Shown here piece by piece: positions 42,993 through 52,427 of a stretch of DNA of 64,000 bases (within the stretch, counting starts at the first letter, position 1; each line of letters opens with the position of its first letter). This DNA comes from DAHUYF01 sp035623985 (GTDB taxonomy: Bacteria; Pseudomonadota; Alphaproteobacteria; ATCC43930; CGMCC-115725), in NCBI GenBank assembly GCA_035623985.1, contig DASPSJ010000091.1, positions 66,643-130,642 of the forward strand, in the 5' to 3' direction. The notes below the pieces were generated by a model that did not search any database, was not told where the DNA came from, and was given only the letters and a program-made list of their open reading frames with translations. Made by a program: the position numbers and the translations under genes.

Positions 42993-45199
42993 CCGCGACC
43001 ATCCTTACCCGCCGCGGCTTCGGCCAAGCGCTGGGCGCGCTCACCATCGCCTTTTCCTTGGCGCCCCATGGCTCTGCCGCCGAAGGGGTAAAGCTGCCGG
43101 GCAGTCTTGCCGCCAATCCGCTGCTGGATGCGTGGCTGCGCATAAACCCCGACGGCACCGTCACCGTCTTCACCGGCAAGGTCGAGCTGGGACAGGGCAT
43201 CCTCACCGCTTTCGCGCAGATCGTCGCCGACGAGCTCGACATTGTTCCTGAGCGGATCAGGCTGATCTCGGGCGACACGGCACAGACGCCTGATGAAGGC
43301 TTCACCTCGGGCAGTCAGTCGATCGAGTACGGCGGCACCGCGCTTCGCCATGCCTGCGCCGAGACGCGCGACGTGCTGCTGAAGCTCGCCGTGGCGAAGC
43401 TCGCGACCACGATCGACAAGCTTACCGTCGAAGACGGCACGATCACGGCGCCTGGCGGCTGGAGCGTCACCTACTGGGCGCTCAGCCCGCAGGCGCAGCT
43501 TCATCAAGAGGCGAGCGCGGGCGCCGCCCTGAAATCGCCGCAAGACCACAAATATATCGGCAAGAGCAAGCCGCGGCTCGACATTCCCGCCAAGGTCACG
43601 GGCGGCGCCGCTTACGTGCAGGACATCAGGCTGCCGGGCATGCTCTTCGGCCGGATCTCGCGACCGCCGAGCTACGGCGCGGCGCTGGTCTCCTTCGACG
43701 AAGCGCGCCTGCGCGGGCTGCCCGGGATCGTCGCGGTCGTCCGCGATGGTCGCTTCCTCGGCGTCGTCGCCGAGCGCGAGGAGCAGGCGATTGCCGGACG
43801 CGACGAGCTTGCCCGCGCGGCGAGTTGGCGCGAAGCGCCGTTGCTGCCGTCACCCGATGACATCTATCGGCACCTCAAGTCGCTGCCGGCGACGGATCAC
43901 GTCATCTCCAGCAAAGGCGGCGACATTCCGCCGGCGGCGCGCCTGTCGCTCGCCGCGACCTATACCAGGCCCTATACGGCCCATGCCTCGATCGGCCCTT
44001 CCTGCGCCATTGCCCAATTCAAGGACGGAGAGCTCGCGGTTTGGACGCATTCGCAGGGCGTCTTCCCCCTGCGGCGCGATCTCGCCAAGGCGCTCGACAT
44101 GGATCTGGGAAAGATCCGGTGCATCCACGCGCAAGGCTCCGGCTGCTACGGGCACAACGGCGCCGACGACGTGGCGCTTGACGCGGCCCTGCTCGCCCGC
44201 GCCAGCAACGGCCGGCCGGTCAAGGTGCAATGGATGCGCGATGACGAGTTCGGATGGGAGCCTTATGGGCCCGCAATGACGGTCGAGCTTCATGGCGGCC
44301 TCGACGATGCCGGCATGATCGTCGACTGGACGCATGACGTCTGGACCAACACGCACAGCACCCGGCCGCAAAAGGATGGCTGCAACCTGCTGGCTTCATG
44401 GCATCTGGCGCAACCAAGGTCGCCGGGCCCGCCGGAGATCATTCCGCAGCCGGCCGGCGGCGGAGACCGGAACGCCATCCCGCTTTACGACTTTCCCCGC
44501 CAGCGCGTGACGCATCATTTCATCCCGCAGATGCCCATCCGCGTATCGGCGCTGCGCGCGCTCGGCGCTTATGCCAATGTCTTCGCCATCGAGAGCTTCA
44601 TGGACGAGCTTGCCAAGGCGGCGAAGGCCGACCCCGTGGAATTCCGGCTGCGGCACTTGAATGATCCGCGCGCCATTGCCGTCATCAAGGCCGCCGCAAG
44701 CTTTGCCGGCTGGCAGCCGGCCCTGCCTGGCGGCACCGGCAAGGGACGCGGCTTCGGCTTTGCCAAATACAAGAACCTGTCGGCCTATCTCGCCGTGGCG
44801 ATCGATGTCGAGGTCGACCGGCAAAGCGGTCAAGCGCGCGCCACGCGGGCCGTGGCGGCGATCGACGCCGGTCAGGTGGTCAATCCCGACGGGCTCATCA
44901 ATCAGACCGAAGGCGGCATCATCCAGTCCGTAAGCTGGACGCTCAAGGAGCAGGTGCGCTTTACCCCCGAGCACATCGCGTCGCGCGACTGGGGCGGCTA
45001 TCCCGTCATCACCTTCCCCGAAGTGCCGGAGATCAAAGTGATCGTGCTCGACCGTCCGGCGGAGAGATCGCTGGGGGCCGGCGAGGCGGCGCAGGGCCCG
45101 ACCGCGGCCGCCATCGGCAATGCAATCGCCCACGCGACAGGCGTCCGACTGCGCGACCTGCCGCTCATTCCCAACCGACTCAAGGGCGCCTTCGGCTAA
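42989..45199 (+). CDS. Molybdenum-binding subunit, IorB-like, Tat-exported
   Basis: A 736-residue large subunit of an isoquinoline 1-oxidoreductase/nicotinate-dehydrogenase-like enzyme. The N-terminus LTRRGFGQALGALTIAFSLAPHGSAA is a twin-arginine signal, so the enzyme should work in the periplasm with the co-translated Fe-S subunit and pass electrons to a cytochrome. Motifs include KVELGQGILTAFAQIVADEL near the start of the mature part and GEAAQGPTAAAIGNAIAHATG near the C-terminus. It continues directly into the aldolase gene (11-base gap). Confidence 0.9.
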   Translation: MTATILTRRGFGQALGALTIAFSLAPHGSAAEGVKLPGSLAANPLLDAWLRINPDGTVTVFTGKVELGQGILTAFAQIVADELDIVPERIRLISGDTAQTPDEGFTSGSQSIEYGGTALRHACAETRDVLLKLAVAKLATTIDKLTVEDGTITAPGGWSVTYWALSPQAQLHQEASAGAALKSPQDHKYIGKSKPRLDIPAKVTGGAAYVQDIRLPGMLFGRISRPPSYGAALVSFDEARLRGLPGIVAVVRDGRFLGVVAEREEQAIAGRDELARAASWREAPLLPSPDDIYRHLKSLPATDHVISSKGGDIPPAARLSLAATYTRPYTAHASIGPSCAIAQFKDGELAVWTHSQGVFPLRRDLAKALDMDLGKIRCIHAQGSGCYGHNGADDVALDAALLARASNGRPVKVQWMRDDEFGWEPYGPAMTVELHGGLDDAGMIVDWTHDVWTNTHSTRPQKDGCNLLASWHLAQPRSPGPPEIIPQPAGGGDRNAIPLYDFPRQRVTHHFIPQMPIRVSALRALGAYANVFAIESFMDELAKAAKADPVEFRLRHLNDPRAIAVIKAAASFAGWQPALPGGTGKGRGFGFAKYKNLSAYLAVAIDVEVDRQSGQARATRAVAAIDAGQVVNPDGLINQTEGGIIQSVSWTLKEQVRFTPEHIASRDWGGYPVITFPEVPEIKVIVLDRPAERSLGAGEAAQGPTAAAIGNAIAHATGVRLRDLPLIPNRLKGAFG

Positions 45200-45210
45200 G
45201 GAGAAACCTT

Positions 45211-45987
45211 ATGGCAAAGACCGTCGAGATGACCGGCGAGCGGGTGCTCGCCAATGCTCCGATGAGCGAGGCGGAACGGAAGGTCCGGATGGAGCTTGCC
45301 GCCTGCTATCGCCTGGCTCAGAAGAACGGCTGGGACGAGCTTATCTATAATCATATCTCGGCGCGCGTGCCGGGGCCGGAGCATCATTTCCTCATCAACC
45401 CTTTCGGCCTCGCCTTCGAAGAGGTGACGGCATCGAACCTAGTCAAGGTCGACGTCGAAGGCCGCGTCATCGGCGAAACGAACTATCCCATCAACGCCGC
45501 CGGCTTCACCATTCACAGCGCCGTCCATGCGGCCCGGCCGGAGGTGGGGTGCGTCATCCACCTTCACACCGAGGCGGGCATGGCGCTTTCCATGCTTGAC
45601 GGCGGACTGTTGCCGCTCACTCAGACGGCGATGCTCTTCCAGCGTCAACTCGCCTTTCACGATTACGAGGGTATCGCATTCAACCTCGCAGAGCGCGAGC
45701 GGCTGGTTCGCGACCTCGGCGACAAATCCGTCATGATCCTGCGCAATCACGGCACGCTGGTAGCCTGTCCCACCGTCGGTCAGGCCTTCGTGACGATGTT
45801 CCTGCTGGAAAAAGCCGCGCGGGCGCAGCTACGGGCGATGGCATGCAACAACAAGCTCGTGCAGGCGTCGCCGCAAGCCATCGACATGACCGCCCAATAC
45901 GGCAAAAGCGGCGCTGGCGGCTTGGAACAGGCATGGCAAGCGATGGTGCGTCGGCTCGACCGCGAAGACACATCCTACCAAAGCTGA
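45211..45987 (+). CDS. Class II aldolase/adducin family protein
   Basis: A 258-residue protein. The zinc-site histidines are in VIHLHTEAGMAL, with a further His in ILRNHGTLV, as in fuculose-1-phosphate aldolase relatives. The N-terminus ACYRLAQKNGWDELIYNHISAR is typical of the subgroup that includes decarboxylases and non-sugar aldolases. AAGGAG lies eight bases before the ATG. It follows the hydroxylase genes closely and may be in the same transcript. Confidence 0.9.
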   Translation: MAKTVEMTGERVLANAPMSEAERKVRMELAACYRLAQKNGWDELIYNHISARVPGPEHHFLINPFGLAFEEVTASNLVKVDVEGRVIGETNYPINAAGFTIHSAVHAARPEVGCVIHLHTEAGMALSMLDGGLLPLTQTAMLFQRQLAFHDYEGIAFNLAERERLVRDLGDKSVMILRNHGTLVACPTVGQAFVTMFLLEKAARAQLRAMACNNKLVQASPQAIDMTAQYGKSGAGGLEQAWQAMVRRLDREDTSYQS

Positions 45988-45996
45988 TCCGGGCCC

Positions 45997-46659
45997 ATGG
46001 TGAAAGAGATCGCCAATTCGTTCCTGCTGGTCTATGCCGGCCTCTTTCCGATCGTCAATCCGGTGGGCAGCGCACCGGTCTTTCTCGGCCTGACGCGGCA
46101 CTGCACCGACCAGGAACGCCGCAGTCTGGCCCGGCGCGTCGCGGTCAACGGTTTCTTCCTGTTGCTGGGCTCTCTCTTCGTCGGCTCGCACGTGCTCGAA
46201 TTCTTCGGCATCACCTTGCCGGTGGTGCGCGTCGCCGGCGGGCTGGTGGTGAGCGCTTTTGCCTGGAAGCTCCTCCACGCCGGGGAGGAGCCGGGAGATC
46301 GGCGCACCGCCGACGCTGCCGCCGAGCCGATTGCGGCGACGGACGTCTTTTATCCCTTGACCATGCCGCTCACCGTCGGCCCGGGATCCATCTCGGTGGC
46401 CATTACGCTCGGCAGCCAGCGGCCGAAGACGGCGGCCGGCCTCGCCGATCTTGCGCTCCTCGGCGCCGCCGCCATTGCCGGCCTCGTCGCCATCGCCGCA
46501 ACCGTCTATATTTGCTACCGCTTCGCCGAGCCGATCATCTCCGCGCTCGGCGAAAGCGGCACCAATGTGCTGGTGAGGTTGTCCGCCTTCATCCTGCTCT
46601 GCATCGGCATTCAGATTATCTGGAGCGGCTACAGCGCCTTGGTCGTGGTTGCGACCTGA
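45997..46659 (+). CDS. MarC family integral membrane protein
   Basis: A 220-residue protein with about six helices. The family feature FPIVNPVGSAPVFLGLT is near the N-terminus and VFYPLTMPLTVGPGSI is in the middle. The function of the family is not established. It starts nine bases after the aldolase, and its end overlaps the convergent GDP-fucose synthase gene by 31 bases. Confidence 0.88.
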   Translation: MVKEIANSFLLVYAGLFPIVNPVGSAPVFLGLTRHCTDQERRSLARRVAVNGFFLLLGSLFVGSHVLEFFGITLPVVRVAGGLVVSAFAWKLLHAGEEPGDRRTADAAAEPIAATDVFYPLTMPLTVGPGSISVAITLGSQRPKTAAGLADLALLGAAAIAGLVAIAATVYICYRFAEPIISALGESGTNVLVRLSAFILLCIGIQIIWSGYSALVVVAT

Positions 46660-47621
46660 TCCCGCTTGGGCGCCGCGTTTGCCAGGAACCAGCGATAGGC
46701 ATCCGCCAGCCCCTCGCGCAGCCCAATGCGCGGGCGCCAGCCCATGGCGGCGAGCTTCGAGACGTCGAGCAGCTTGCGCGGCGCCCCGTCCGGCCGCGCC
46801 GTGTCGTAGCGGAAGCCGCCGGTGAAGCCGACCACCTCGGCGATGAGCCCGGCCAGCTCGCGGATGCTCACATCCTCGCCCCAGCCGACATTGACATGGC
46901 TCTCGCCGGAATACCGCGTCATCAGGAACACGAGCACGTCGGCGAGATCGTCGACATGCAGAAACTCGCGCCGCGGCATGCCCGTCCCCCAGATCTCGAC
47001 CTCGCGCGCTCCGCTCAGCTTCGCCGCATGGGTCTTGGCGATGAGCGCCGGCACCACGTGGCTCGCCTGGAGATCGTAGGTATCGCCGGGACCGTAGAGG
47101 TTTGTCGGCTGCGCCGAGATGAAATCGGCGCCGTATTGCCGGCGATAGGCGGCGCAGAGCTTCAACCCCGCGATCTTCGCCACCGCGTACCACTGGTTGG
47201 TCGGCTCCAGCGGGCCGCCGAGCAGCGCGTCCTCCACCATGGGCTGCGGCGCCAGGCGCGGATAGATGCAGGAGGAGCCGAGAAACAGCAGCTTCTTCGC
47301 CTGCGCGCGCCAGGCCGCCTCGATGACGTTGGCGGCGATCTGCAGATTGTCGTAGAGGAATTCGGCCGGGCGCGTGTCATTGGCGAAGATGCCGCCGACC
47401 GTCGCCGCCGCGACGATCACCGCATCCGGCCGGGTGGCCGCGAACCAGCGCTCGACATCGGCCTGCCGGCGCAGATCAACCTCGCGGCGGGTGACGGTGA
47501 GCACCTCGCAGTCCTCGCGCGCGAGCCGCCGCAGCAGCGCGCTCCCCACCATGCCGCGATGGCCCGCGACGAAGACGCGGCGTCCGTTCAGCGGAAAGAG
47601 GACGGGTGTAGCCTCCACCAT
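46629..47621 (-). CDS. fcl: GDP-L-fucose synthase
   Basis: A 330-residue extended short-chain dehydrogenase. Nucleotide-binding VFVAGHRGMVGSALLRRL, catalytic Ser/Cys in FLGSSCIYPR and YAVAK match GDP-4-keto-6-deoxymannose epimerase-reductase. It makes GDP-fucose for surface polysaccharide; the partner dehydratase gene (gmd) is not in the window. The 3' end overlaps marC by 31 bases, tail to tail. Confidence 0.92.
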   Translation of the reverse strand: MVEATPVLFPLNGRRVFVAGHRGMVGSALLRRLAREDCEVLTVTRREVDLRRQADVERWFAATRPDAVIVAAATVGGIFANDTRPAEFLYDNLQIAANVIEAAWRAQAKKLLFLGSSCIYPRLAPQPMVEDALLGGPLEPTNQWYAVAKIAGLKLCAAYRRQYGADFISAQPTNLYGPGDTYDLQASHVVPALIAKTHAAKLSGAREVEIWGTGMPRREFLHVDDLADVLVFLMTRYSGESHVNVGWGEDVSIRELAGLIAEVVGFTGGFRYDTARPDGAPRKLLDVSKLAAMGWRPRIGLREGLADAYRWFLANAAPKRDQVATTTKAL

Positions 47622-47771
47622 CCGCTAATCCGCCTCGGCGGACGCGGCAAGGGACAATGCGATGCGGTCGGCCGGGCCTTGTCCTTTGATCATGGCGGGG
47701 GAGATTGCCATCATCGCCGCAGTTGTGCAAATCCGGTGCGGCCCGCACGCGCCATCAAGCAAGGGACGGCA

Positions 47772-48560
47772 CTAACCGTCCGGCAATCCCAGAAACGGGC
47801 CGATCGCGGCCAGGAAAGCCTCAGGCTGCTCCAGCGGCGGACAGTGGCCGCAGCCCGGCAGCAGGACGAAACGCGCGCCTTTGATCTCTTGCGCCAGCTC
47901 GCGGGCAAGATCGAGCGGGGTGGCGGCGTCGAGTTCGCCGACCACGACCAGCGTTGGATTCGCAATCGCTGAAAGCGAGCTTCTGAGATCGACCCGTTCC
48001 AGAGCGCGGCAGCCGGCGATAAAGGCGCCGGGGTTGAAGCGCATGAGCACCGCCCGGCGCTCGGCGACCGCTTCGCCGTGGGCTGCGAGATAGGCATCGT
48101 GAAAGATGCGCCGCGCCGCGATGTCGGCGACCGCCCCCATGCCGCCGGCGGCGACCTTCTCCGCCATGACGGCAAAGGCCGATCTTGCCTGTGCCGGAAA
48201 TCGCGCCGCCGTGTCGACGAGCAGCAGCTTCTCGAACAGCGCGCCGTGCCGCGCCGCGAGCGCCACGGCGATGAACCCGCCGAACCCGTTTCCGAGCACC
48301 GCGCTGCCGGGGCCGAGATCGAGGGCGCGCAGCGCTTCGGCGATGCGATCGGCATGATCCTCGACGCCGGGACCGGCCGGGCTCGATGCGTCGAAGCCCG
48401 GGAGAGCCACGAGATGGACGCGCCGGTCCTTCGTCAAGCTGGGCACGACGCGCGCGAATGCCGAACGGTCGATGAGCAGCGAGTGGAGCAGCACCAGATC
48501 CGGCCCCTCGCCCGCCGACACGATGTCCATCGTGCCGCCCCGCACCTCGATCCGCGCCAT
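47772..48560 (-). CDS. Alpha/beta hydrolase fold protein lacking the serine nucleophile
   Basis: A 262-residue protein most like 3-oxoadipate enol-lactonase relatives. The nucleophile elbow reads VLGNGFGGFIA, with Gly where Ser is expected in GxSxG. The acid (GELDAATPL) and the His (PGCGHCPPLEQPEAF) are present. It may be non-hydrolytic or use another mechanism. ATG 48560 has GGGGA upstream; a longer frame to 48782 overlaps the divergent glycosyltransferase and is less likely. Confidence 0.8.
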   Translation of the reverse strand: MARIEVRGGTMDIVSAGEGPDLVLLHSLLIDRSAFARVVPSLTKDRRVHLVALPGFDASSPAGPGVEDHADRIAEALRALDLGPGSAVLGNGFGGFIAVALAARHGALFEKLLLVDTAARFPAQARSAFAVMAEKVAAGGMGAVADIAARRIFHDAYLAAHGEAVAERRAVLMRFNPGAFIAGCRALERVDLRSSLSAIANPTLVVVGELDAATPLDLARELAQEIKGARFVLLPGCGHCPPLEQPEAFLAAIGPFLGLPDG

Positions 48561-48681
48561 GCCCGTCCCCGCCGCAATGCTCGACAGTACCGGTGTAGCA
48601 TCCGGGTATGCTTCCGTCTCGCGGGTTCTTCTTGCGGCGCGCGGCGGGATGCGGTAGTGGCGGGCGTGAAGGAGCAGGGCC

Positions 48682-49818
48682 TTGCAGTACGCGGCGGGAT
48701 CGATCGGGACGGCGGCAATGGCCGGCATGATAGGGGCACCGGAACTCACGGTCGTCGTCCCGACCTTCAACGAACACGACAATGTGGCGCCGTTGATCGA
48801 GCTGCTCGCCGCGGCACTTCAAGGCATCGACTGGGAGGTGATCTTCGTCGACGACGACTCGGCGGACGGCACCGCCGCGATGGTGCGCGGCATCGCGCAG
48901 CGCAATCCGCGCGTGCGCTGCCTCCAGCGCATCGGCCGGCGCGGCCTCTCGACCGCCTGCATCGAGGGCGTGCTCGCCTCTTCCGCGCCCTTCATCGCCA
49001 TCATGGACGCCGATCTCCAGCACGACGAGCGTCTGCTGCCGCGCATGCTGGAGACGCTGCGGCGCGAGAGGTGCGACCTCGTCGTCGGCTCGCGCTATAT
49101 CGCCGGCGGCGGCGTCGGCGACTGGGACGACCGCCGCGCCGGCATCAGCAGCCTCGCGACCAGGCTCTCTCGCCTCATTTGCCGGATCGACATCGCCGAC
49201 CCCATGAGCGGCTTTTTCATGCTGCGCCGCGAGGTCTTCGACCGCGCCGTGCGCCGGCTTTCCGGCCAGGGGTTCAAGATCCTGCTGGACCTCCTTGCCT
49301 CCTCACCGGAGACGCTTCATCTCAAGGAGCTGCCCTACGAGTTCCGCCGGCGTCGCCATGGCGCGAGCAAGCTCGACACGCTGGTGGTATGGGAATTCGG
49401 CATGCTGCTCGCCGACAAGCTCGTCGGCCATCTCCTGCCCGTGCGCTTCGCCCTTTTCGCCGTCATCGGGGCGGTCGGACTTGGCGTCCACTTGGCGGTG
49501 CTGCGCGCGGCTCTCGCCGTGCCGGCGCTCGATTTCACCGCGGCGCAGGCGATCGCGACCGTCGTCGCCATGACGTCGAACTTCTTCTTGAACAATCTCT
49601 TCACCTACCGCGACCAGCGCTTGAGAGGCTGGCGGCTCTTGCGCGGCCTCTTCTCGTTCTATCTCATCTGCGCCGTCGGCGCCGTCGGCAATGTCGGGAT
49701 CGCCGCCTATGTCTTCGCCGCCGACAACGTCTGGTGGCTCGCCGGCATCGCCGGCGCCATCGTCGGCTCGGTCTGGAACTACGCCGTCTCCTCGGTCTTC
49801 ACCTGGCGTCAGCGCTGA
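48682..49818 (+). CDS. Polyprenol-phosphate glycosyltransferase fused to GtrA domain
   Basis: 378 residues. The GT2 catalytic domain (~1-245) resembles dolichol-phosphate mannose synthase: LTVVVPTFNEHDNV, VIFVDDDSADGT, AIMDADLQHDE. A four-helix GtrA-like membrane domain follows (RFALFAVIGAVGLGVHLAVL and SNFFLNNLFTYRDQR). TTG 48682 is supported by GAAGGAG seven bases upstream; ATG 48718 is an alternative. It probably charges undecaprenyl or a similar phosphate with a sugar for surface glycans. Confidence 0.9.
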   Translation: MQYAAGSIGTAAMAGMIGAPELTVVVPTFNEHDNVAPLIELLAAALQGIDWEVIFVDDDSADGTAAMVRGIAQRNPRVRCLQRIGRRGLSTACIEGVLASSAPFIAIMDADLQHDERLLPRMLETLRRERCDLVVGSRYIAGGGVGDWDDRRAGISSLATRLSRLICRIDIADPMSGFFMLRREVFDRAVRRLSGQGFKILLDLLASSPETLHLKELPYEFRRRRHGASKLDTLVVWEFGMLLADKLVGHLLPVRFALFAVIGAVGLGVHLAVLRAALAVPALDFTAAQAIATVVAMTSNFFLNNLFTYRDQRLRGWRLLRGLFSFYLICAVGAVGNVGIAAYVFAADNVWWLAGIAGAIVGSVWNYAVSSVFTWRQR

Positions 49819-49820
49819 GG

Positions 49821-50177
49821 CTATTGCTGCCGATTGGACCGCAGGACGTAGCGGTCGCCGGCCAGGCGCTCGAACATGACGTCGATCATCGGATGGCTGA
49901 TCGGCCCGTTCTCGGCGTCCGGCAAAAGATTCTGCTCGGAGACATAGGCCTCGTAGGGACCGCCCTGGGCATTTTGCGCCAGCAGATGATAGAAAGGCTG
50001 GTCCTTCGACGGGCGGCGGTCGACGGGGATGGACTGGTACCATTCTTCGGTATTGCTGAACACGGGGTCGACATCGAAAATGACGCCGCGAAAGGGGTAG
50101 ATCCGGTGGCGCACGATCTGCCCCACGGAAAACTTGGCCTTGCGGTGAACGCGCTGTCGGCTCAACGATTGCCTCAT
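49821..50177 (-). CDS. hspQ: Heat-shock protein HspQ (hemimethylated DNA-binding family)
   Basis: 118 residues from ATG 50177 (TTG 50201 is the longer alternative). It contains FSVGQIVRHRIYPFRGVIFDV and QPFYHLLAQ, signatures of the YccV/HspQ family, which modulates Lon-type proteolysis in enterobacteria. The 3' end lies two bases from the convergent glycosyltransferase stop. Confidence 0.9.
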   Translation of the reverse strand: MRQSLSRQRVHRKAKFSVGQIVRHRIYPFRGVIFDVDPVFSNTEEWYQSIPVDRRPSKDQPFYHLLAQNAQGGPYEAYVSEQNLLPDAENGPISHPMIDVMFERLAGDRYVLRSNRQQ

Positions 50178-50309
50178 TGGCTTCGCACCGGCGGAGCCCA
50201 AGGCTGTGTATAGGGAGTCGACGCCCCTTGCTCAAGCCTTCGGACCCGCCTCGACAGCGGTCTCCAATCGCTCCACCATGGACTCCTTGCCCAGCAAGCG
50301 TCGAGGCCG

Positions 50310-51461
50310 ATGATGCTGCCACTGTCCGGGATCAGGGTTGTCGAGATCGGCCAGAACCTCGCCGGCCCCTATGCCAGTGAAATTCTGGCAACGCTCGGCG
50401 CCGACGTCGTCAAGCTCGAACGCCCGGAGGGCGACGACGCGCGCGGCTGGGGCCCGCCCTTCTGGCAGGGCGCTGCCGCCATCTTCCAGACGGTGAACCG
50501 AAACAAGCGCGGCATCACGCTCGACCTCAGGGATGCGCAAGGCATCGGCTGGCTGAGGCGGCATCTCGCGGGCGTCGACGTGCTCTTGCACAACATGCGG
50601 CCAGGCGCGATGGAAGAGCTGGGGCTCGGCGCCGAGGCGCTCACCGCGCAATACCCGCGCCTCGTCTACGCCTCGCTGTCGGCCTTCGGGCACAAGGGCC
50701 CGCTGCGTCTTAAGCCGGGCTATGAGCCCATGGTGCAGGCCTTTGCCGGCCTTTTCAGCTTGAACGGCGCGGAGGATGCGCCGCCGACGCGCGTGGGTCT
50801 GCCGATCCTTGATATGGGGACCGGATTGTGGCTGGCCTTGGGTTGCGTGGCGGCGTTGTTGCGACGGACCGAGACGGGGCGCGGCGGCGTGGTCGACGCC
50901 TCGCTGTTCGAGACCGCGCTCACCTGGCTCACCGTACCCTTCGCCAGCTTCAAGGTGACGGGCCAACTGCCGCAGCGTCACCGCACGGGCAGCCGCCGCC
51001 TCGTCGTCTTCGAAGCCTTCCATACCGCGGATGGCGAGATCATCATCGCCGCCGCCAATGACCGCCTCTTCCAAAAGCTCGCGCGCGCCCTCGACAGACC
51101 GCAATGGGCGGAGGATGAGCGCTTCAAGACGAACGCCTTGCGGCTTGCCAATAAAGCCGCGCTCATTCCGGAGATCCAATCGATCCTGCGCGCCGCAACC
51201 ACGGCGCAATGGGTCGAGCGCCTCGACGACGCCGGCGTGCCTTGCGCGCCGATCCAGGACTTCAACGACGTCGTCGCCGAGCCGCAGACCGCCGCGCTCG
51301 GCATGATCGAGCCGGTCCCTGGCGCCGATATAAGCCTGATCGGCCTGCCGCTGTCCTTCGATGGCGAGCGTCCGCCGATGCGCCGGCGCGCACCACGTCT
51401 CGGTGAGCATAACGCGGAGCTGTTGCCCGCGGCTGAACCGACGAAGAAACCGGCGCTATAA
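50310..51461 (+). CDS. CaiB/BaiF CoA-transferase family III protein
   Basis: A 383-residue enzyme moving CoA between carboxylic acids. The N-terminus GIRVVEIGQNLAGPYASEIL and GADVVKLERPEGDDARGWGPP are typical; the catalytic Asp is in GLPILDMGTGLWLALG (~residue 168). The GGVVDASLFETALTWL segment also fits. Stands alone with its own start (two adjacent ATG codons); substrate unknown. Confidence 0.92.
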   Translation: MMLPLSGIRVVEIGQNLAGPYASEILATLGADVVKLERPEGDDARGWGPPFWQGAAAIFQTVNRNKRGITLDLRDAQGIGWLRRHLAGVDVLLHNMRPGAMEELGLGAEALTAQYPRLVYASLSAFGHKGPLRLKPGYEPMVQAFAGLFSLNGAEDAPPTRVGLPILDMGTGLWLALGCVAALLRRTETGRGGVVDASLFETALTWLTVPFASFKVTGQLPQRHRTGSRRLVVFEAFHTADGEIIIAAANDRLFQKLARALDRPQWAEDERFKTNALRLANKAALIPEIQSILRAATTAQWVERLDDAGVPCAPIQDFNDVVAEPQTAALGMIEPVPGADISLIGLPLSFDGERPPMRRRAPRLGEHNAELLPAAEPTKKPAL

Positions 51462-51533
51462 TGAGCGGGCGAGGGGGATAGGCCGAAGCGCGCCCCTCGT
51501 ATCACGGGCGGGGATGACGGTCAGGAGAGCGGG

Positions 51534-52409
51534 GTGAGCGAGGGCGAGACGAGCGGATCGCCGATGATCCTGCCGGCCGACTGGTTCATCCGCACTGTCG
51601 AGTCGGATGAGAAGCGGCAGCGGCCGCCCTGGCTGGCAATGGTCGCGGCGGCGCTGATGCATGCTTTGGTGCTGCTCGCGGTGATCATGAGCTGGCTTTA
51701 TCCGACGGTGCCGCCGAGCGAGCCGGACGTCATCCCGGTGAAGGTCGTGTTCGCTCCGCCGCCCGCGCCTCCACCTCCGGTGCCGGCCGAGCCCGCGCCG
51801 AAGGCCGCGCCGTCCCTCGCCTATCGCGAATCCGGGCCGGATCAGCGCACGACCGCGCCGCCTCCGGCGGAAATGCCGGCGCCGGAACCCGCAACCCCGC
51901 CGCCCCCGACATCGGCGGCGACGCCGGCGGAGAAGGAACCGCCGCCGCCGCCCGAAAAGCCGGCGCCGGAGAAGCAGCCGCAGGAGAGCGCCAAGCCCTC
52001 GCCGCATAAGGACCTGGCCCGGCTCGAACCGCCCAAGAAGGAAGCGGAGACGATGCGGGCGCCGCGCCTCGCGCCGCCGCGGCGTCTTGACGTCGAGCCG
52101 GGCGAGCGCTTTGAGAGCGGCGATCCCTATCTCAATCAGCTTCATGCGCTGATCGAGCGGCATCGGATTTATCCGCGGGTGGTGGGGACGTTCGGCCTGC
52201 TGGCAGAAGGCATGGCGGCCTATGACGTCCTGCTCGACCGTTCCGGCCGGATCATCGGCATGCGGCTCAGTCATTCCTCGGGTATTGCCGGAATCGATCA
52301 AGCGGTCGAAGGCATGATCCGCAGCAGCCTGCCCTTCCCGCCGCTGCCCGCCGATTATCCCGACGAGGTCAACATCGTCGTCGCGATTCGCCTCTTCCCG
52401 CCGTCCTGA
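51534..52409 (+). CDS. TonB-like protein with C-terminal TonB domain
   Basis: 291 residues from GTG 51534 with AGGAG seven bases upstream. One membrane anchor (~residues 35-58, LAMVAAALMHALVLLAVIM), then a periplasmic Pro/Glu/Lys-rich region of about 120 residues able to span the periplasm, then a TonB C-terminal domain (HRIYPRVV, YDVLLDRSGRIIGMRL). No exbB or exbD is adjacent, so it would depend on a motor encoded elsewhere, or be a TonB-domain protein of other function. Confidence 0.85.
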   Translation: MSEGETSGSPMILPADWFIRTVESDEKRQRPPWLAMVAAALMHALVLLAVIMSWLYPTVPPSEPDVIPVKVVFAPPPAPPPPVPAEPAPKAAPSLAYRESGPDQRTTAPPPAEMPAPEPATPPPPTSAATPAEKEPPPPPEKPAPEKQPQESAKPSPHKDLARLEPPKKEAETMRAPRLAPPRRLDVEPGERFESGDPYLNQLHALIERHRIYPRVVGTFGLLAEGMAAYDVLLDRSGRIIGMRLSHSSGIAGIDQAVEGMIRSSLPFPPLPADYPDEVNIVVAIRLFPPS

Positions 52410-52427
52410 CCTCGCCGACCCGGAGGC

